From Leguminivora glycinivorella (lineage: Eukaryota > Arthropoda > Insecta > Lepidoptera > Tortricidae): a DNA stretch of 64,000 bases. Below are positions 25,901 to 33,902 of this stretch, piece after piece. Both the position numbers and the translations under genes were made by a program. Under the pieces are notes generated by a model, which worked only from the letters and a program-made list of their open reading frames with translations, was not told the origin of the DNA and made no database searches. Position 1 is the stretch's first letter. Each line of letters starts with the position of its first letter. The stretch is from contig NC_062978.1 in assembly GCF_023078275.1 (NCBI RefSeq), forward strand, positions 5,160,585-5,224,584. The letters run 5' to 3'.

Positions 25901-28900
25901 GAAGCCTTTGGTGATCAAAGAACTAACTCTTTATCTTTACACCAATACAGAGTACTAAAACACTTACCCAAGGATAGATGTTGTCCAAAGCTATAACTTG
26001 ATGTTGCAACAACAGTGCTATAACTGTCATGAGGGGCGGCGGTTCATCATACTTTTCTAACACTTCCATATTGCCCAGCTTGAATCCTAAAACTTCTGAT
26101 ATAACTTGCGGGTCACCCATGTAGTTCTTGATTAAGGATATGAATAGCGAGTCTAGGTGGGGACGAGCCTCGAAAGACTCTAGTATTATGTCTAATACTC
26201 TGTTTGGATCCAAATTGAAACAACCTGTAAATGAGAAATGTAGCATCAAATCATTGCTTACTAATGGTGTTTCCTAAACAATATTTCGAAATTAATACCA
26301 TATACTTTTTTGAGATATCTCAAAACAAAAAATGTTTAAAGTGATTACGCAACTTAAATGGCTAACATATTATAAAATAAACAGACAATAATGATAAAAA
26401 CTAATTTCTGTATACTATTGTTGATTTCAATATATTGGTCCTTATCTCTAACATAGCTCATCTCATCATAGTTGGTTGAAATCAAACTAAGTATGATGGT
26501 ATGTTGTTACTGAAGTTAAAATTTTTGGCTATATTGTGTGGTACATTACAAAAAACTTATACAATTTGGATTAATTTTATTTTTATTGAAAAGTACTTAA
26601 TTAAACTTTTACATTATTCATTTTTTTTATTTATTTCAAAAAGCTTATGACTAATGTATTACATTTGTTTTCGCCAAATTGGAACCAGTTTGTTGGCGAA
26701 TAGTGCGCTCTCAAACATATTTTGCCTTAATTAAGCTGTTTACCACAAACCACAATGCAACTTACAACTAACATGCGTTTGCGTACCTACTTCGTCTCAC
26801 GACAGCAGTGTCTATGAACCTTATTTATATGTTCTTACCACAGAACTAAATCAAGATAGAAGGAAAATGCTCGGCGATTAACAGCGAAACCGAGCGTGTA
26901 ACGTTTTGTGTCGAGCCTATGACGTCACTTTAGTGATGGGAACGTTGTCGCCGCGTAACCCATTCGATCGATTGTGGAGGTTGCGTGCGGGGTGCCCGCC
27001 GAAGTTAAAAATATCGGATGTTCATCTTCGTTGTGAAATGAAGTAAGTATATACCTGTATTCGTGTGATGACAAACAATTCACTAGTAGGTATATAATTT
27101 GCCTAAGACCAGGAACAAAGATTTTAGTAGGTAGGTATTAATACTAGTTAATATTTCGTAATATTTTTAAGAAAATCGACCATGTACTCACAGCATTATC
27201 CTCATGTTATTTGTTACAACTTTTAGTAATATATAAATATAATTAACCATTAACACATTTTTAGAGTTATTTTTATTCATAATAAAATATTATGTTTGTA
27301 TTTGTTTTTCTGCCGACCACAAATTCAACGTTAATATCGTAACTGTAACCTATTTTAAAGTTAAATTTACATTTCACTCGTACTTTATATGTATAGTTTC
27401 ATAACAATATAAAAACATAATTATAATTTCCACTGCTTCGCAAAATCGATTTAAATCGAATAAGGAAATCGCAGCATACATGACGATATAGTTCCGTGGT
27501 GCACCACTATTCTTAAGTTCGACGTGAGTTCGACGGACAAAATAACAAATCTACCTTCACTTTGTCTCGACAGTTTGAATAGCCTATTTTTATATCGCTT
27601 GTTTTAAACGCACGCCAAGTCGGACTCGTCCAATTAAAGCCGCAATGGAAAACTAGTTTGACGGCCGTACTTCAGCTAATGTTTTGATGATAAAAATAGG
27701 AAAATCGTGTTTTTTATTTAATAAAAAATATTTTAGGACAAATAGTACTTACCGATGATAGGAAACACTTTGTTTAACACCCTTGCTTTTATTGGTGTTG
27801 TTTGAACAGTTAATTATCGAATACCGACCCATTTTGTATTTTTCACTGTATGTCACTCGCGGGCAGCGGTCGGGAGCAGACTGACTTGCGCGGCGAACAG
27901 TGTTGCTCGTTATTTAACTTTTCCGCACGCGAAGTAGATACACTTTTTCCTTCTATCTTGATTTAGTTCTGTGGTTCTTACGATCTGCAGTATGTCGCTC
28001 TCGTGAAACGAAATATCTACCTACGAAATACGTACCTATAAGTGATTGAATGATTTCTAATAATCCTTTCCATTCTGTTTCTTCTGTAACTTCTTGATTT
28101 AACTCTACAATTAATTTCGCATATCCTTCACTCTCTTCTCTGAATAAATTAAATTTACGTTGTTTATAACTGTGGAAAAAGATAATACTTTACTTTGTTA
28201 CTTCATAGTAAATAAATTATGTAAACCTAATCAGTTTAATGGCATAGTCATATTTTATTAAAGTAAAATAAATAAATAAATATTGGGGACACCATACACA
28301 GATCAACTTAGCTCCAAACTAAGCAAAGCTTGTACTATGGGTGCTAAGCGACAATATACATACCTACTCAAATAGATAAATACATACTTATATACATAGA
28401 AAACATCCATGACAGTAACAAATATCTGTGCTCATCATACAAATAAATGCCCATACTGGGATTTGAACCCAGGACCGAGGCTTATAAGGGTCACTACCAA
28501 CTGAGCCCAGACCGGTTGTCAACAACACTTTAGTAAATTATAAAAAGTATGCCAAAGTAACACTTTACTAAATTATACCCAATAAGGAATAACTAGTACT
28601 TCGTTATGGGGTGGGTTATTAGTACATGTTTATTTTTATACAAGTACTTTCGAAAATTAAAACTACTATAAAGAGACCCCCATAATCAATAGTTATTAAG
28701 GCACTAGAATTATGTAGGGGGTGGCTAGTTTCATGTATATTTTTGTACTATGTAATCATGAAGCACTACAAACAAACATTCCAGATTAGAGATGGGCCGA
28801 ATATTCGGTATTAGGCAAATTCGGCAAAGATTTTCAATTTTTTTTTGTACTATAAATGGGCTTACTCTTGACCACAGACCAATGTTCATATTCGGCCAAT

Positions 28901-31120
28901 GGCCGAAATTTCGCTTCGGTAACAGCTCAACCGAACGTTCGGCCGAATATTCGCATTCGGCAAAGTCCGTATTCGGCCCATGTATATTCCAGATGAATAT
29001 ACATTTACAAATGCACAAATTACCAGAAATACAAACATCATGTTTATTTGTGGATGGCTGAAGTAAATTATGAAATTCTTTATGACAAATATAGTACATT
29101 ACATCAGAAAAAAGGATTTCCGGCCAAGTTCTTTACACCACAAGAGAACACCATTTGCAGGGTCATTAAGATACACTCACATGAGTCACAAGTGGCACCT
29201 TTCTGAATTAATAAGTTATTTGGGTAAATCAACTTTTTCTTGCCTGTTATTGCCATGGTCCCCTGAGTCATGCTGGTTTTATAATAAAAATAAAATAAAA
29301 TGTGTTTATTTCAGACTAACATGTGTCCATAGTTTGTTAGTAGCAATAACAAGACATCTTAAATAACTATATTAGTACCTAATCCTAAATGAAGTGAGGA
29401 CCACTTATTACCTAAATGAAGTGAGGACAATTTATGTAAAAGTATGCTACTTAAACTATGCAAACATGCACTTTTCTGTTGTTAACATTTCCTCCTTAAT
29501 TTTCCACCTACAAACATGAACTACATGCATGCTTGCATAATTTCAGTCGCATAATTTTCGCATAAAACCAGCGTGACTCAGGGGACCGTAAGCATGGCAA
29601 TGACAAGCAGGAAAAAGTTGATTGACCTATTTTTAAACCTAGTAAATGTTAATTTGTGCCTAAAATATAACTTAAAACCCTTGCAACTTCGCACACCATC
29701 TAAATGAGGCTTAATTCACACTATGATAATACATCTTATTAAGATGTGTTTCAGGAACAAATTAAAAGTTATACTTACTACAACTTTGTCTTGATTTTGA
29801 TAAATTTGGTGTAAAAGTTTTTGTTCTTCAATGTACCAACATCCTGTAGGGTATCAATTTCCAGCCTTTCCTTCAAAAGTTTTTCAGATATAAATGATTC
29901 TAATTCCCTCACAATATAGCAGAAGTTGGAGCGCTCCTCACTCTGTATGTCTGTACATGTCTCTGCATCAGTACGCAAACCACGTCGAGAACTATAGACG
30001 GTATATCTGCATGTAGAGCCTATAAAAAACAGTAACCTTATACACAATGTAGTATGAAGAGTTTGGAAACAGATATTTGTTATACAAGGAGGCAAAGTTG
30101 TTCCTACTCCTTATACTAATACATCGAACAATCAAACTGCAAAACTAATGATTTGCAAAGCTTGAGCATTACAAGGGTTCAAATGTTACTGTTTCTAAAA
30201 AAAAAACTGTTTCAGAGTAATACACAAAAAATCACAGGAAAATAATAACTGTAAAACATTACAAATGACATTTAAATGATATTAAAATTAAATACTTTAT
30301 TCTCATAATCAAGCTGCTCTGGTGGATAAAACAAAATATTTTTGAGGCTATTGTGGTGAAATAAATAAAAGTACATTACAATTTAAATGAGGAGAGGAGG
30401 AAGTTTGAACTCAGAAATTTCCTTTCCGCATGTGTAAAACTTTATTCAGTACAGATGGCCCTCTAAAGACTTCAACTGCCAAAAATTCTGCTACTTTTGT
30501 GCACTAGTGTAGGCAAAAAGCACCATCTGTATTGAAAACTATATTTCAATATGATACTGACACATATTTCTTGGAGTGCAGACAGAACAGCATCTCTCTT
30601 CAGCGCCCCGCGCAGCCCGCAAAGCAGTAGGTCGTAAATATTCTCAGACAATCCTGATAGCTTTCCAGACTTTGTCAACAATGGACTCTTTTCTTCATCT
30701 TTTATAGATTGTGTCACAGCTTTGATACTGAAATCAATAATTATTACTATGAAACTTAATAGGTACTAAATTTTATTTATTTATTATATTAATAACACAG
30801 GGTAAACGTCTTGCAAATATGAGATCTGGTCTTGACTATGAAACCGCTTGACGAAAATGCATGTAACTATGTATTGTCTCAAACATATTGCTGATGATTA
30901 TCCGTAACATAAACTACGATGTTTTTGACTTTCATCATACTAACAGACGCTTAGTAATTTAATAAACAAAGGTTACGCATTTTTTAACATGCGGTAGATG
31001 TTACAAACAAACATATCGATTGTGGAACGTAATAAAAAGTTATACATACAATTGTTCTTTTCCTGATTTGTCCCAAGTTTTACAATATTCTGATACAAAC
31101 TTAGTAAACGATTTCATCAT
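6325..31120 (-). CDS. THOC2: THO complex subunit 2 (whole gene, 28 exons)
   Basis: Scaffold subunit of the nuclear THO/TREX complex, which couples transcription to mRNP packaging and export. Exons 5' to 3': 31120-31050, 30727-30558, 30006-29779, 28169-28036, 26224-25968, 25280-25131, 24573-24404, 22956-22791, 22199-22030, 21375-21177, 20134-19887, 19587-19470, 18707-18575, 18119-17959, 17479-17223, 16873-16714, 16289-16041, 15748-15528, 15001-14833, 13931-13818, 13425-13305, 13079-12995, 12783-12714, 11861-11792, 10019-9979, 8655-8560, 7317-7260, 6395-6325. All have GT-AG ends and compatible phases. They sum to 4,157 nt; one base is missing in exon 3 (see findings), giving about 1,386 codons against roughly 1,600 in fly and human. 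Landmarks: CFNLDPNRVLD in exon 5, HIMKRVSKENIKP in exon 10, QKMAGIE in exon 12, LCLFPRCVF and KTPNFSTLLCYDR in exon 17. The exon 2 donor is uncertain (30558 or 30564). The stop codon lies further downstream; a candidate is listed separately. Confidence 0.93.
7505..7625. repeat. Dispersed repeat family D, copy 2
   Basis: See copy 1 at 235-357; here in THOC2 intron 26. Confidence 0.6.
7878..8018. mobile_element. Palindromic MITE in THOC2 intron 26
   Basis: GGTACAGTCAAGTGCAAAAA and inverse AGTGTAAAAATATGG-type arms enclose about 100 bp. Confidence 0.7.
8660..9978. other. THOC2 intron 25, no recognised feature
   Basis: About 1.3 kb between exons 25 and 26. The minus strand at 9574-9768 is open and Lys/Glu/Asn-rich but lacks convincing splice sites. 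The rest is AT-rich with no repeat seen elsewhere in the window. Confidence 0.5.
10318..10911. mobile_element. 590-bp inverted-repeat element in THOC2 intron 24
   Basis: Ends GGCCGCTGTACACATATGGC and inverse, about 40 bp, with many internal TTGGCCAA-type half-palindromes. Short ORFs inside arise from this low-complexity sequence. Confidence 0.78.
11036..11695 (+). repeat. Composite repeat with foldback half, copy 2
   Basis: Hairpin part 11036-11310 (shorter arms than copy 1) followed by 11310-11695, the dispersed part ending CATACATACATACAAAAAAA and GAACCTCC. In THOC2 intron 24. Confidence 0.82.
11905..12095 (+). repeat. Dispersed CTGTCTGTCTG repeat, copy 1
   Basis: TTTAACCCCAGACGCAAAAA, a CTGTCTGTCTGTGG run, GAACGGATGAACCGATTTAG and CATGAAAATCGGTC. 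Copies at 21757-21962 (inverted) and 45478-45685. Likely the 3' end of a LINE. Confidence 0.7.
12322..12640 (+). repeat. Dispersed repeat family G, copy 1
   Basis: GTACATTACATCAGAGGCCG, ATTTCCGGCCAAGTGG, GCAGGCCTAGGCCTG. The inverse is at 54497-54815; a scrap of the edge is at 29095-29130. Confidence 0.75.
14833..16289 (-). CDS. THOC2: THOC2 exons 17-19
   Basis: Exon 17 (16289-16041) contains SAKNETVTRLMQLCLFPRC and KTPNFSTLLCYDR, the best-conserved block of THOC2. Exon 18 (15748-15528) has YSVMSCTEGEAARYALFL and YPGFVTKYRVSNQF and ends YENYR at a CAG|GTGGGT donor. Exon 19 (15001-14833) resumes HVCHKWHYKITKAMVVCLE and RNALIVLIRVLPRFP. The exons are strongly GC-rich against AT-rich introns. 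Intron 18 is a minisatellite derived from the exon 18 donor region, described separately. Confidence 0.93.
15063..15527 (-). repeat. Minisatellite in THOC2 intron 18
   Basis: About 13 units of 31-35 bp, plus-strand consensus TGTAGTGCAGTATAGTGTGG followed by GTGACCGA. On the minus strand a unit reads CACTACAG then GTnnGTCAC, close to the exon 18 end (AACTACAG|GTGGGTCAC), so the array looks like an expansion of the splice-donor region itself. The exon 18 reading frame stays open through the whole array to 15068. Confidence 0.85.
16714..20134 (-). CDS. THOC2: THOC2 exons 11-16
   Basis: Exon 11 (20134-19887): SLKYLTALSLDVLGYCLLEAL and LLQFVANRLKAHQR. Exon 12 (19587-19470): QDLLILKEIVQKMAGIE and EEMTAEQLDAMAGGE. 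Exon 13 (18707-18575): GYFSQVRNTRRSSARLKEA. Exon 14 (18119-17959): LADQCQDALVQLGTFLASS. Exon 15 (17479-17223): DADVAFFLHRPVLAQK and EDISPEFYVTFW. Exon 16 (16873-16714): SLSMYDLKVPEDCYDREI, then an alanine run (seven Ala) and a Lys-rich stretch. The order and motifs follow animal THOC2 without gaps. The alanine tract is a local expansion not typical of vertebrate proteins. Confidence 0.93.
18303..18448. mobile_element. Palindromic MITE in THOC2 intron 13
   Basis: TCCACATGTCCGTATCCTAC and inverse, followed by GCATCGCATTT on both arms. Confidence 0.78.
19135..19260 (+). mobile_element. tRNA-derived SINE-like sequence
   Basis: CTTAGCTCAGTCG (box A-like) and GGGTTTCGAATCCC (box B-like) are followed by a T-rich stretch and then GAACCGAGCGAAGCTCGG, which recurs near 7808. 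The arms do not pair well enough for a functional tRNA. Confidence 0.5.
20531..21150 (-). repeat. Three extra tandem copies of THOC2 exon 10
   Basis: Copies at 21150-20962 (189 nt), 20935-20746 (190 nt) and 20719-20531 (189 nt), spaced about 215 bp, each keep the CTAG acceptor and the CTGCAG|GTACC donor. All three lack the same nine bases near the start, so after exon 9 they would read straight into a TAG. Read instead after exon 10 (phase 0), the first and third copies are open for all 63 codons and return to the original frame; the first differs from exon 10 mostly in its first ten codons. The middle copy has one extra base relative to its neighbours and would break the frame of exon 11. 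The flanking intron is duplicated too. Whether any copy is spliced into mRNA cannot be told from DNA. Confidence 0.9.
21177..21375 (-). CDS. THOC2: THOC2 exon 10 (original copy of a duplicated exon)
   Basis: This 199-nt exon starts in phase 2 after TTACTAG and ends with CTACTGCAG|GTACC. Joined to exon 9 it reads YCLYSRWKNESGERLPALL, then HIMKRVSKENIKP and LSHAAPQFLFDYMLLQ, matching the conserved core of THOC2. It is followed within 25 bp by three diverged copies of itself. Only this copy keeps the nine bases coding for the YSRW region, so it is the copy that gives the canonical protein. Exon 11 (IQTYDNLIGPVVESLKYL) continues in frame directly from it. Confidence 0.9.
21757..21962 (-). repeat. 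Dispersed CTGTCTGTCTG repeat, copy 2
   Basis: Inverse of 11905-12095, in THOC2 intron 9. Confidence 0.7.
22030..26224 (-). CDS. THOC2: THOC2 exons 5-9
   Basis: Exon 5 (26224-25968) carries CFNLDPNRVLDIILESFEA and the LGFKLGNM region. Exon 6 (25280-25131) gives RPDDTIMAKEADKEFK. Exon 7 (24573-24404) is unusually GC-rich and Ala/Arg-rich for this gene and ends in VEPLYR. Exon 8 (22956-22791) has SLHYDPILMYK. Exon 9 (22199-22030) has LPSLTLMEGNCCMAEEVY and ends in YPYQC plus two bases that complete with exon 10. These correspond in order to the helical N-terminal half of animal THOC2. Intron 4, upstream of exon 5, holds a 1.1-kb THAP-type insertion; intron 7, between exons 7 and 8, holds a nested pair of transposons. 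Confidence 0.92.
23181..23688 (+). mobile_element. 508-bp THAP-bearing element, copy 1 (nested)
   Basis: Ends CACAGACCAACC and GGTTCTCTGTG; exact 8-bp target duplication GAAAAAAG at 23173-23180 and 23689-23696. It is over 90 percent identical by eye to the inverted copy at 40574-41082. It carries a promoter-like GC-rich part and a 27-codon THAP start (23366-23449). Confidence 0.88.
23366..23449 (+). pseudogene. Truncated THAP zinc-finger ORF, copy 1
   Basis: Encodes MSTCSVKWCGK, then KTDGITFHK and TAA. The C-x4-C start and the TFHK motif are diagnostic of THAP fingers; the later Cys and His are absent. At the point where THAP genes usually splice, the sequence is ATAAGT, one base from a GTAAGT donor. 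Confidence 0.6.
24736..24872. repeat. Inverted-repeat element family E, copy 2
   Basis: Inverse of 5848-5965, in THOC2 intron 6. Confidence 0.7.
25660..25877. mobile_element. MITE family A, copy 2
   Basis: Same palindrome as 4765-4993, in THOC2 intron 5; about 85-90 percent similar by eye. Confidence 0.85.
26839..27973 (-). mobile_element. 1.1-kb THAP-bearing element, P-like, in THOC2 intron 4
   Basis: Ends CACAGAACTAAATCAAGATA and its inverse are about 30 bp long; the 8-bp target GTTCTTAC is repeated exactly at 26831-26838 and 27974-27981. The element has no full transposase ORF. On the minus strand it holds a first exon with a GTAAGT donor that resembles a THAP zinc finger. Eight-bp duplications plus a THAP domain suggest the P-element superfamily; hAT elements also make 8-bp duplications but normally carry BED, not THAP, fingers. 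Confidence 0.8.
27753..27832 (-). pseudogene. First THAP exon inside the 1.1-kb element
   Basis: ATG followed by GRYSIINCSNNTNKSKG, then VSYHR, ends at CG|GTAAGT. This is the start of a THAP finger, normally C-x2-4-C ... FHxFP, but the first Cys position is Ser. No downstream exon was found. It lies in the same orientation as THOC2; splicing into THOC2 exon 5 would be out of frame. Confidence 0.55.
28036..31120 (-). CDS. THOC2: THOC2 exons 1-4 (N-terminus)
   Basis: Exon 1 (31120-31050) starts with two Met codons and encodes 23 complete residues including a KTWDKSGK stretch like the vertebrate N-terminus. Exon 2 is 30727-30558, exon 3 30006-29779 and exon 4 28169-28036. Exon 3 begins IPSIVLDVVCVL, matching the conserved MPSIL-type motif, but the following conserved DAETC...ERSNF block is in another frame: one G is missing at about 29969-29970. 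It ends in KIKTKL, which joins exon 4 (YYKQRKFNLFREESEGYAKL) across a phase-2 intron. Read literally, exon 3 would truncate the protein after about 90 residues. The conservation on both sides argues for an assembly error, or an allele-specific lesion, rather than an old pseudogene. Confidence 0.88.
28258..28515 (-). mobile_element. tRNA-derived SINE
   Basis: On the minus strand a tRNA-like head has box A (GGGCTCAGTTGGTAG) and box B (GGGTTCAAATCCC); the body contains GGATGTTTTCTATGTATAT and the tail is AATATTTATTTATTTA. A related tail fragment is at about 5600-5715. Located in THOC2 intron 3. Confidence 0.82.
29210..29640. repeat. Inverted-repeat element family H, copy 1
   Basis: AAATCAACTTTTTCTTGCCT and the inverse at the other end; TGGTCCCCTGAGTCATGCTG beside it. 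Copy 2 at 51583-51860. In THOC2 intron 3. Confidence 0.75.
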
Positions 31121-31890
31121 GAAAACCAAAAATAAATTCTACAACATTAGGAAAACAGCGAAGCAAACGCCTCCACGGCCATGACGGTAAAAACAATGTT
31201 GCCACTATAAAGACATACACAAAAAAAATCCGTCTATACTCTATGGTCGAATACATTACAGACGAGCGGTATCAAGCGGTATCGAATGAAATATATAGTT
31301 CCGGCTAATATTCCAGTATTTAAACGTTCCTTTTTTTTAATTCGTTGCAAAAAAAAAAACAGTTGTCAAAACTGTCAAAACAAAATTTGGCCTTTCGATT
31401 TGTAGGTTACTATTAGGCTTGTGCCGTTTCGTTCGTTGATCGGAGCGCTCCGATCTCGTTCAATCGCTCCCACGAACTAGTTCGCTCTTTTAGGTCTTTT
31501 GCTCATTTAGTTCAGCCAGACCAGCGACCACTGCGGTCGGAAAGATCGGAACGAATGGGACCGAATAGTGTCAAAATGATACGAATAGTCTACAGATAGT
31601 AACATTCCGGGCCGAAAGGTTGTAAGTAACCGAAGTTTAATATGAAAACGACTTTTTTTGTTGCTCTGCTAAGTAGCTCTCGCTCTCGGTCGGCGTAGTC
31701 ACACATTCGTTCTCGATCCCAACCGCTCGCGCTCGCCGATCCTATACTGAACTAAATGAGCAAAGACCGATTCTCAGACCACGGAAAGATTCAGTTCATT
31801 TCGGTCATTGATGGGATTTTATTCCTAACAGTTCATAGTTCGTGAACGACACAAGCCTAGTTACTATTAATTCCCTAATCTGTTATTAAA
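31121..31890. promoter_or_regulatory. Shared divergent promoter region of THOC2 and mRpS6
   Basis: The two start codons are 770 bp apart and face away from each other, so one region must serve both. A 444-bp transposon (31416-31859) occupies most of it; without the transposon and one target copy the spacing would be about 316 bp. No TATA box was convincing. The role as a bidirectional promoter is inferred from gene layout only. Confidence 0.5.
31416..31859. mobile_element. Terminal-inverted-repeat element upstream of mRpS6
   Basis: The ends GGCTTGTGCC and GACACAAGCC are inverted, and the element is flanked on both sides by GTTACTATTA (31406-31415 and 31860-31869), a 9-10 bp target duplication. 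Inside, GAACTAAATGAGCAAA-type sequences also face each other. There is no ORF, so it is non-autonomous. The long duplication is of the kind made by Mutator-like elements, but this is not proof of family. It ends 31 bp before the mRpS6 ATG and therefore probably supplies promoter or 5' UTR sequence. Confidence 0.8.
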
Positions 31891-32343
31891 ATGCCTAGTT
31901 ACGAGTTAGCGTTAATGTTACGGGCCATGCCGAAACCTGAATTGAAAACAGCACTTAAACGTGTTTCACATGCCATATTTAATCGCGGAGGTATCATACG
32001 AGATATCGAGAACTTGGGTTTTCGTGCAATGCCGTACAAAACAAGTGCTCACGGTTTAGTTCATCGAGAAGCAAACTATTTCGTGTTCAAGATTGATACA
32101 GCAACACAAGCTGTAGCTGATCTGAAAGAAGAATATAGCAGAGATGTAGATATAGTGCGGCAGCGTGTGTACAAGGTTCCAACAGAGAGCGATCACAAGT
32201 GCACCCTGGAGAGAGAACTGTTGCCGCCTGCTTACCGAGAAGAAGTCCAGAAAATGATAGAAGTTGGAAAGACTCAGGTCAACCGGTTTACTTACAAATT
32301 TAAATATAATTCTGGTTTGGACTATTATCCGTTCCAAAAGTAA
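31891..32343 (+). CDS. mRpS6: Mitochondrial small ribosomal subunit protein bS6m
   Basis: Intronless 150-aa protein of the mitochondrial 28S ribosomal subunit, nuclear-encoded and imported to the matrix. MPSYELALMLRAMPKPEL is the typical bS6m start, followed by the S6 ferredoxin-like fold with GIIRDIENLGFRAMPYK and a FVFKIDT strand. Length and start agree with animal MRPS6 (about 125-150 aa). The C-terminus YYPFQK is followed by TAA and, 62 bp later, AATAAA. There is no separate presequence, as is usual for this protein. It is divergent from THOC2 and 251 bp upstream of the ferritin gene on the same strand. A transposon sits immediately upstream. Confidence 0.95.
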   Translation: MPSYELALMLRAMPKPELKTALKRVSHAIFNRGGIIRDIENLGFRAMPYKTSAHGLVHREANYFVFKIDTATQAVADLKEEYSRDVDIVRQRVYKVPTESDHKCTLERELLPPAYREEVQKMIEVGKTQVNRFTYKFKYNSGLDYYPFQK

Positions 32344-32405
32344 TGTAATGTTCATAGAATATAACTTAACCATAAATAGTTGTTATTGTAGATAAGTAGG
32401 CAAGT

Positions 32406-32411
32406 AATAAA
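32406..32411 (+). terminator. Polyadenylation signal of mRpS6
   Basis: AATAAA 62 bp after the mRpS6 stop codon, followed by a T-rich stretch; a second AATAAA lies about 40 bp further on. Confidence 0.6.
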
Positions 32412-32594
32412 CATGATTTATAGTTTATTTGTGTTTTATTCAATTCAATAAATTAATTTTTAGAGACTTACCTTACTGTCATACTACATGTAGCAGCCTT
32501 ATAAATCTATTTGGTCTCTTACATTTTGACAAATGCATATACTTTTGTTTGTATTTTAAATATAAATTATTTCAGTAGTAATAGTGGCTAAATC

Positions 32595-33443
32595 ATGTTT
32601 GTTCTGCAGAACCAAAAGCCTTTAGTTATTTTAAAACGATTTTGGTGGGGAAATGTTTCAATGCAAAATATATTCAATGTGTCCTTCAGTGACAGTTGTT
32701 ACTATAAACACCAGTACAGTAAGGATTTGGAAATGAATGTAAATAAACAAATCCAGGCTGAACAGCAAGCTGCTCACGAGTACTTGAACCTGGCCATAAC
32801 CTTTCTCCACCCTAGTGTCTCTAGACTCGGTACCGGAGGATTCTTCATGAGAATGTATCATGAGGAACTCCAGCATATGGAGGATTTGATCCAGTATCAA
32901 CTGTTTAGAGGAGGAAATCCCACGATTAAGGCATTAAATGCACCTGTGTCTAAAGATAAAATTACACTTGTTGAAGCTTTCAAACATGCATTAAATATGG
33001 AACATTGTGTTACAGAGGTATGTATTTTGGCCCTAAAATTTTATTCTAGGACAACAGGAAGAATGCTTGTGAGATAGACTACCCATTTCTATCTAACTTT
33101 AGAATGTCAAGGGTAGTCTATTTTTAAAGGTAGATACTATCATGCCCCATCAGCGGGGTTGTCTTTACTATCATGTGACAAAAAAAGAATACTTTTATAA
33201 AATTAATTAATTTTTCTTCAGCTAATAAAAACTCTGATTTCAACTGCGGAAAAGGATATGGACCATCATTGCATACATTTTCTCACAACATTTTTTCTCA
33301 AGGAACAAATGAATTCTATCCATAACTTATCGCAGCATCTGACGGAAATCAGTAGATTCAACGAAGATCCAGATGCCATCCACCAGTATGACAAATATCT
33401 TGAAATAACATATCCATACAAATCTAGATCTCCTCACAAATAA
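32595..33443 (+). CDS. Fer3HCH: Ferritin heavy chain, mitochondrial type
   Basis: Two exons, 32595-33017 and 33222-33443, joined in phase 0 at GAG|GTATGT and TTCAG|CTA, give 214 aa. It stores iron as ferric mineral and oxidises Fe(II). The ferritin four-helix domain spans about residues 45-205. The ferroxidase ligands of H-type chains are all present: E56, Y63, E90, E91, H94 (in EELQHM), E136 and Q170. The first 45 residues are basic and hydrophobic with no acidic residue before D33, as expected for a mitochondrial presequence, and there is no secretory signal peptide, unlike the main secreted insect ferritins. This points to the Fer3HCH class. An internal Met (residue 23) could be an alternative start. 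The 3' end has AATAAA 20 bp after the stop. Confidence 0.9.
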
Positions 33444-33463
33444 TGTATATTCTTGCCAATATA

Positions 33464-33469
33464 AATAAA
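33464..33469 (+). terminator. Polyadenylation signal of the ferritin gene
   Basis: AATAAA 20 bp after the stop codon, followed by an A-run. Confidence 0.6.
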
Positions 33470-33524
33470 AAAAAAACCAACCAGTACCACTACAGAAGCA
33501 TGTATACTGATGCCATATATCATC

Positions 33525-33690
33525 AACATCATCCTCCTTGCGTTATCCCGGCATTCGGGAGCCTGGGGTCGGCATTCATTCATGGGAGCCTGGGGTCCGC
33601 TAAGACAAATAATCCCAAGTTTTGACATAGGCACTGGTTTTACGAAAGCAACTGCCATCTGACCTTCCGACCTGAAAGGCAATTAGGCTG
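33525..33690 (+). repeat. Dispersed repeat, copy 1 of 2
   Basis: Contains GGAGCCTGGGGTCCGCT, then AATCCCAAG and CGAAAGCAACTGCCATCTGA. The same series recurs at 47425-47630, where it continues into GGTTTCCTCACGATGTTTTC. This is a common lepidopteran SINE/LINE-tail type of sequence. It lies in the spacer between the convergent ferritin and BBS7 genes. Confidence 0.65.
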
Positions 33691-33875
33691 ATACTGATGC
33701 TATATATAATTTTCATAATTATTATATACTGATTGACGATTGACCCTAGTCACACCTGATGGAATGTGAAGGAAGAGTCTAAGATTTTGGCAATTTAATT
33801 TGACGAAACTTCTGAAGGTTAAGCTTCCTTATTACAATTCCTGCACTGTGGATCGGATGGTATGTAAATTCCTTA

Positions 33876-33881
33876 TTTATT
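33876..33881 (-). terminator. Polyadenylation signal of BBS7
   Basis: AATAAA on the minus strand 21 bp after the BBS7 stop codon. Confidence 0.6.
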
Positions 33882-33902
33882 AAATAAAAAACTTATTGCA
33901 TG

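Noticed and set aside
28792..29099. Overlapping ORFs on both strands near 28.8-29.1 kb
   Set aside because: They come from a palindromic ATTCGGCCGAAT-rich repeat in THOC2 intron 3; no homology was recognised.
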